A stretch of 13,981 nucleotides of DNA from NCBI GenBank assembly GCA_002338335.1, contig DDIC01000006.1:1-13981 (forward strand), written 5' to 3'. Positions within the stretch are counted from its first letter, which is position 1; each line of letters opens with the position of its first letter. Shown here in pieces: positions 13,606-13,981 of the stretch. The position numbers were made by a program, and so were the translations under genes. The stretch is from Bacteroidetes bacterium UBA1860. Its GTDB lineage: Bacteria > Bacteroidota > Rhodothermia > Balneolales > Balneolaceae. The notes under the pieces are model-generated. The model saw only the letters and a list, made by a program, of their open reading frames with translations. It did no database searches and was not told the DNA's origin.

Positions 13606-13981
13606 GTGTTCCAACGAGCTGAATGGAGTTGTTCATGCTTGGTGTCAAAGACGTGGATTGTACACGTCGAAGTTTTTTGTAACTCTCTTGGTAAAGAGAA
13701 TCAAAAAGTGGAGAGCCTGATGGGTGAACATCTGGAGTGGCAAAGGATGCCGCTGCAGGTGCCAGACTCCATGTTGATTGCCAAGGAATCACACGGTTTG
13801 GTGATTGAGATCGATTCACCATTTGGATGGTATTGGACTCGTTGAGCCATCCCTGTTGGTATGCGTATGCTTCAGCTTCATTGGCTCGATTGGTTGCATT
13901 GACTCGCTTGGCGGGATTGGCTGGATCCTCGATACGTGTCTCGTTGGCTATCGGCTCGACCGAACTCGAGTTGGCTGTCCC
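13595..13981 (-). CDS. Unrecognised protein, C-terminal fragment
   Basis: A reading frame of 128 codons is open from the right edge to a TGA at 13597-13595; its start lies outside the window. I do not recognise the family. The visible part starts with a low-complexity stretch in which Ala-Asn recurs every nine residues (ANSSSVEPI, ANETRIEDP, ANPAKRVNA, then TNRANEAEA). A Ser/Pro/Thr-rich, aromatic-containing tail follows (for example IPWQSTWSLAP, FDSLYQESYKKLRRVQ, ending VGTQRP). There is no membrane segment and there are no cysteines in this part. It is upstream of parA on the same strand, 134 bp before the parA ATG, with the parA promoter between. The open frame through 387 bases, longer than the opposing frame at 13606-13845, is the main reason to call it; composition suggests a disordered or surface-exposed tail. 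Confidence 0.5.
   Translation of the reverse strand, partial: GTANSSSVEPIANETRIEDPANPAKRVNATNRANEAEAYAYQQGWLNESNTIQMVNRSQSPNRVIPWQSTWSLAPAAASFATPDVHPSGSPLFDSLYQESYKKLRRVQSTSLTPSMNNSIQLVGTQRP

Noticed and set aside
13606..13845. 79-codon plus-strand open frame
   Set aside because: It faces the longer minus-strand frame that stays open to the window edge; no motif or initiation signal supports it.
1..13981. CRISPR arrays, insertion sequences, prophage, tRNA or rRNA genes
   Set aside because: No regularly spaced long repeats, transposase motifs, phage genes or recognisable structural RNA sequences were seen on either strand.

Overview
The window is a gene-dense stretch of chromosomal housekeeping genes from a Bacteroidota-like bacterium in the broad sense (Bacteroidota, Balneolota or Rhodothermota; the phylum cannot be fixed from this sequence). 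The evidence is: a DUF5683-family membrane protein directly behind parA-parB, an arrangement I know from that group; a parA promoter of the form TTTG-N19-TATATTTC, close to the Bacteroidota primary sigma factor consensus (TTTG-N19-21-TAnnTTTG); and start codons that mostly lack a clear Shine-Dalgarno sequence, as is usual there. There is no sign of phage, insertion sequences, CRISPR arrays, tRNA or rRNA. No gap between genes exceeds 300 bases.

Layout. Left block, plus strand: the C-terminal end of a UvrD/PcrA-type helicase (2-391), the ATP-dependent protease Lon (453-2963) and the ribosome-assembly GTPase RsgA (3044-4069). Everything to the right lies on the minus strand, so rsgA and polA converge at about 4070-4115. 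Read in the direction of transcription, from high to low coordinates, the minus-strand genes are: the 3' end of an unrecognised gene (13595-13981); an operon parA (13460) - parB (12648) - DUF5683 (11656) - LOG-family gene (10940), whose first three genes overlap by one base at each junction and whose last gap is 14 bases; a secreted TPR protein (10133-9120) closed by a strong intrinsic terminator (9060-9096); and a tkt-polA pair (8959-4116) in which the tkt stop and polA start share the four bases ATGA.

How the genes work together. ParA and ParB form the chromosome-segregation machine; a 16-base site inside the 3' end of lon (2915-2930) matches the ParB-binding parS consensus at 14 of 16 positions, so the window may carry part of the centromere region. 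UvrD and PolA cover nucleotide-excision repair and gap filling or Okazaki processing. Lon handles protein quality control, RsgA 30S maturation, and transketolase the non-oxidative pentose phosphate pathway. The TPR and DUF5683 proteins are predicted envelope proteins.

No obviously new multi-gene system is present. The points most worth a second look are the parS-like site, the membrane protein and LOG gene tied to parAB, two intergenic regions carrying short phased repeats (13 bp before rsgA, 14 bp before tkt), and the repeat-rich unknown protein at the right edge.
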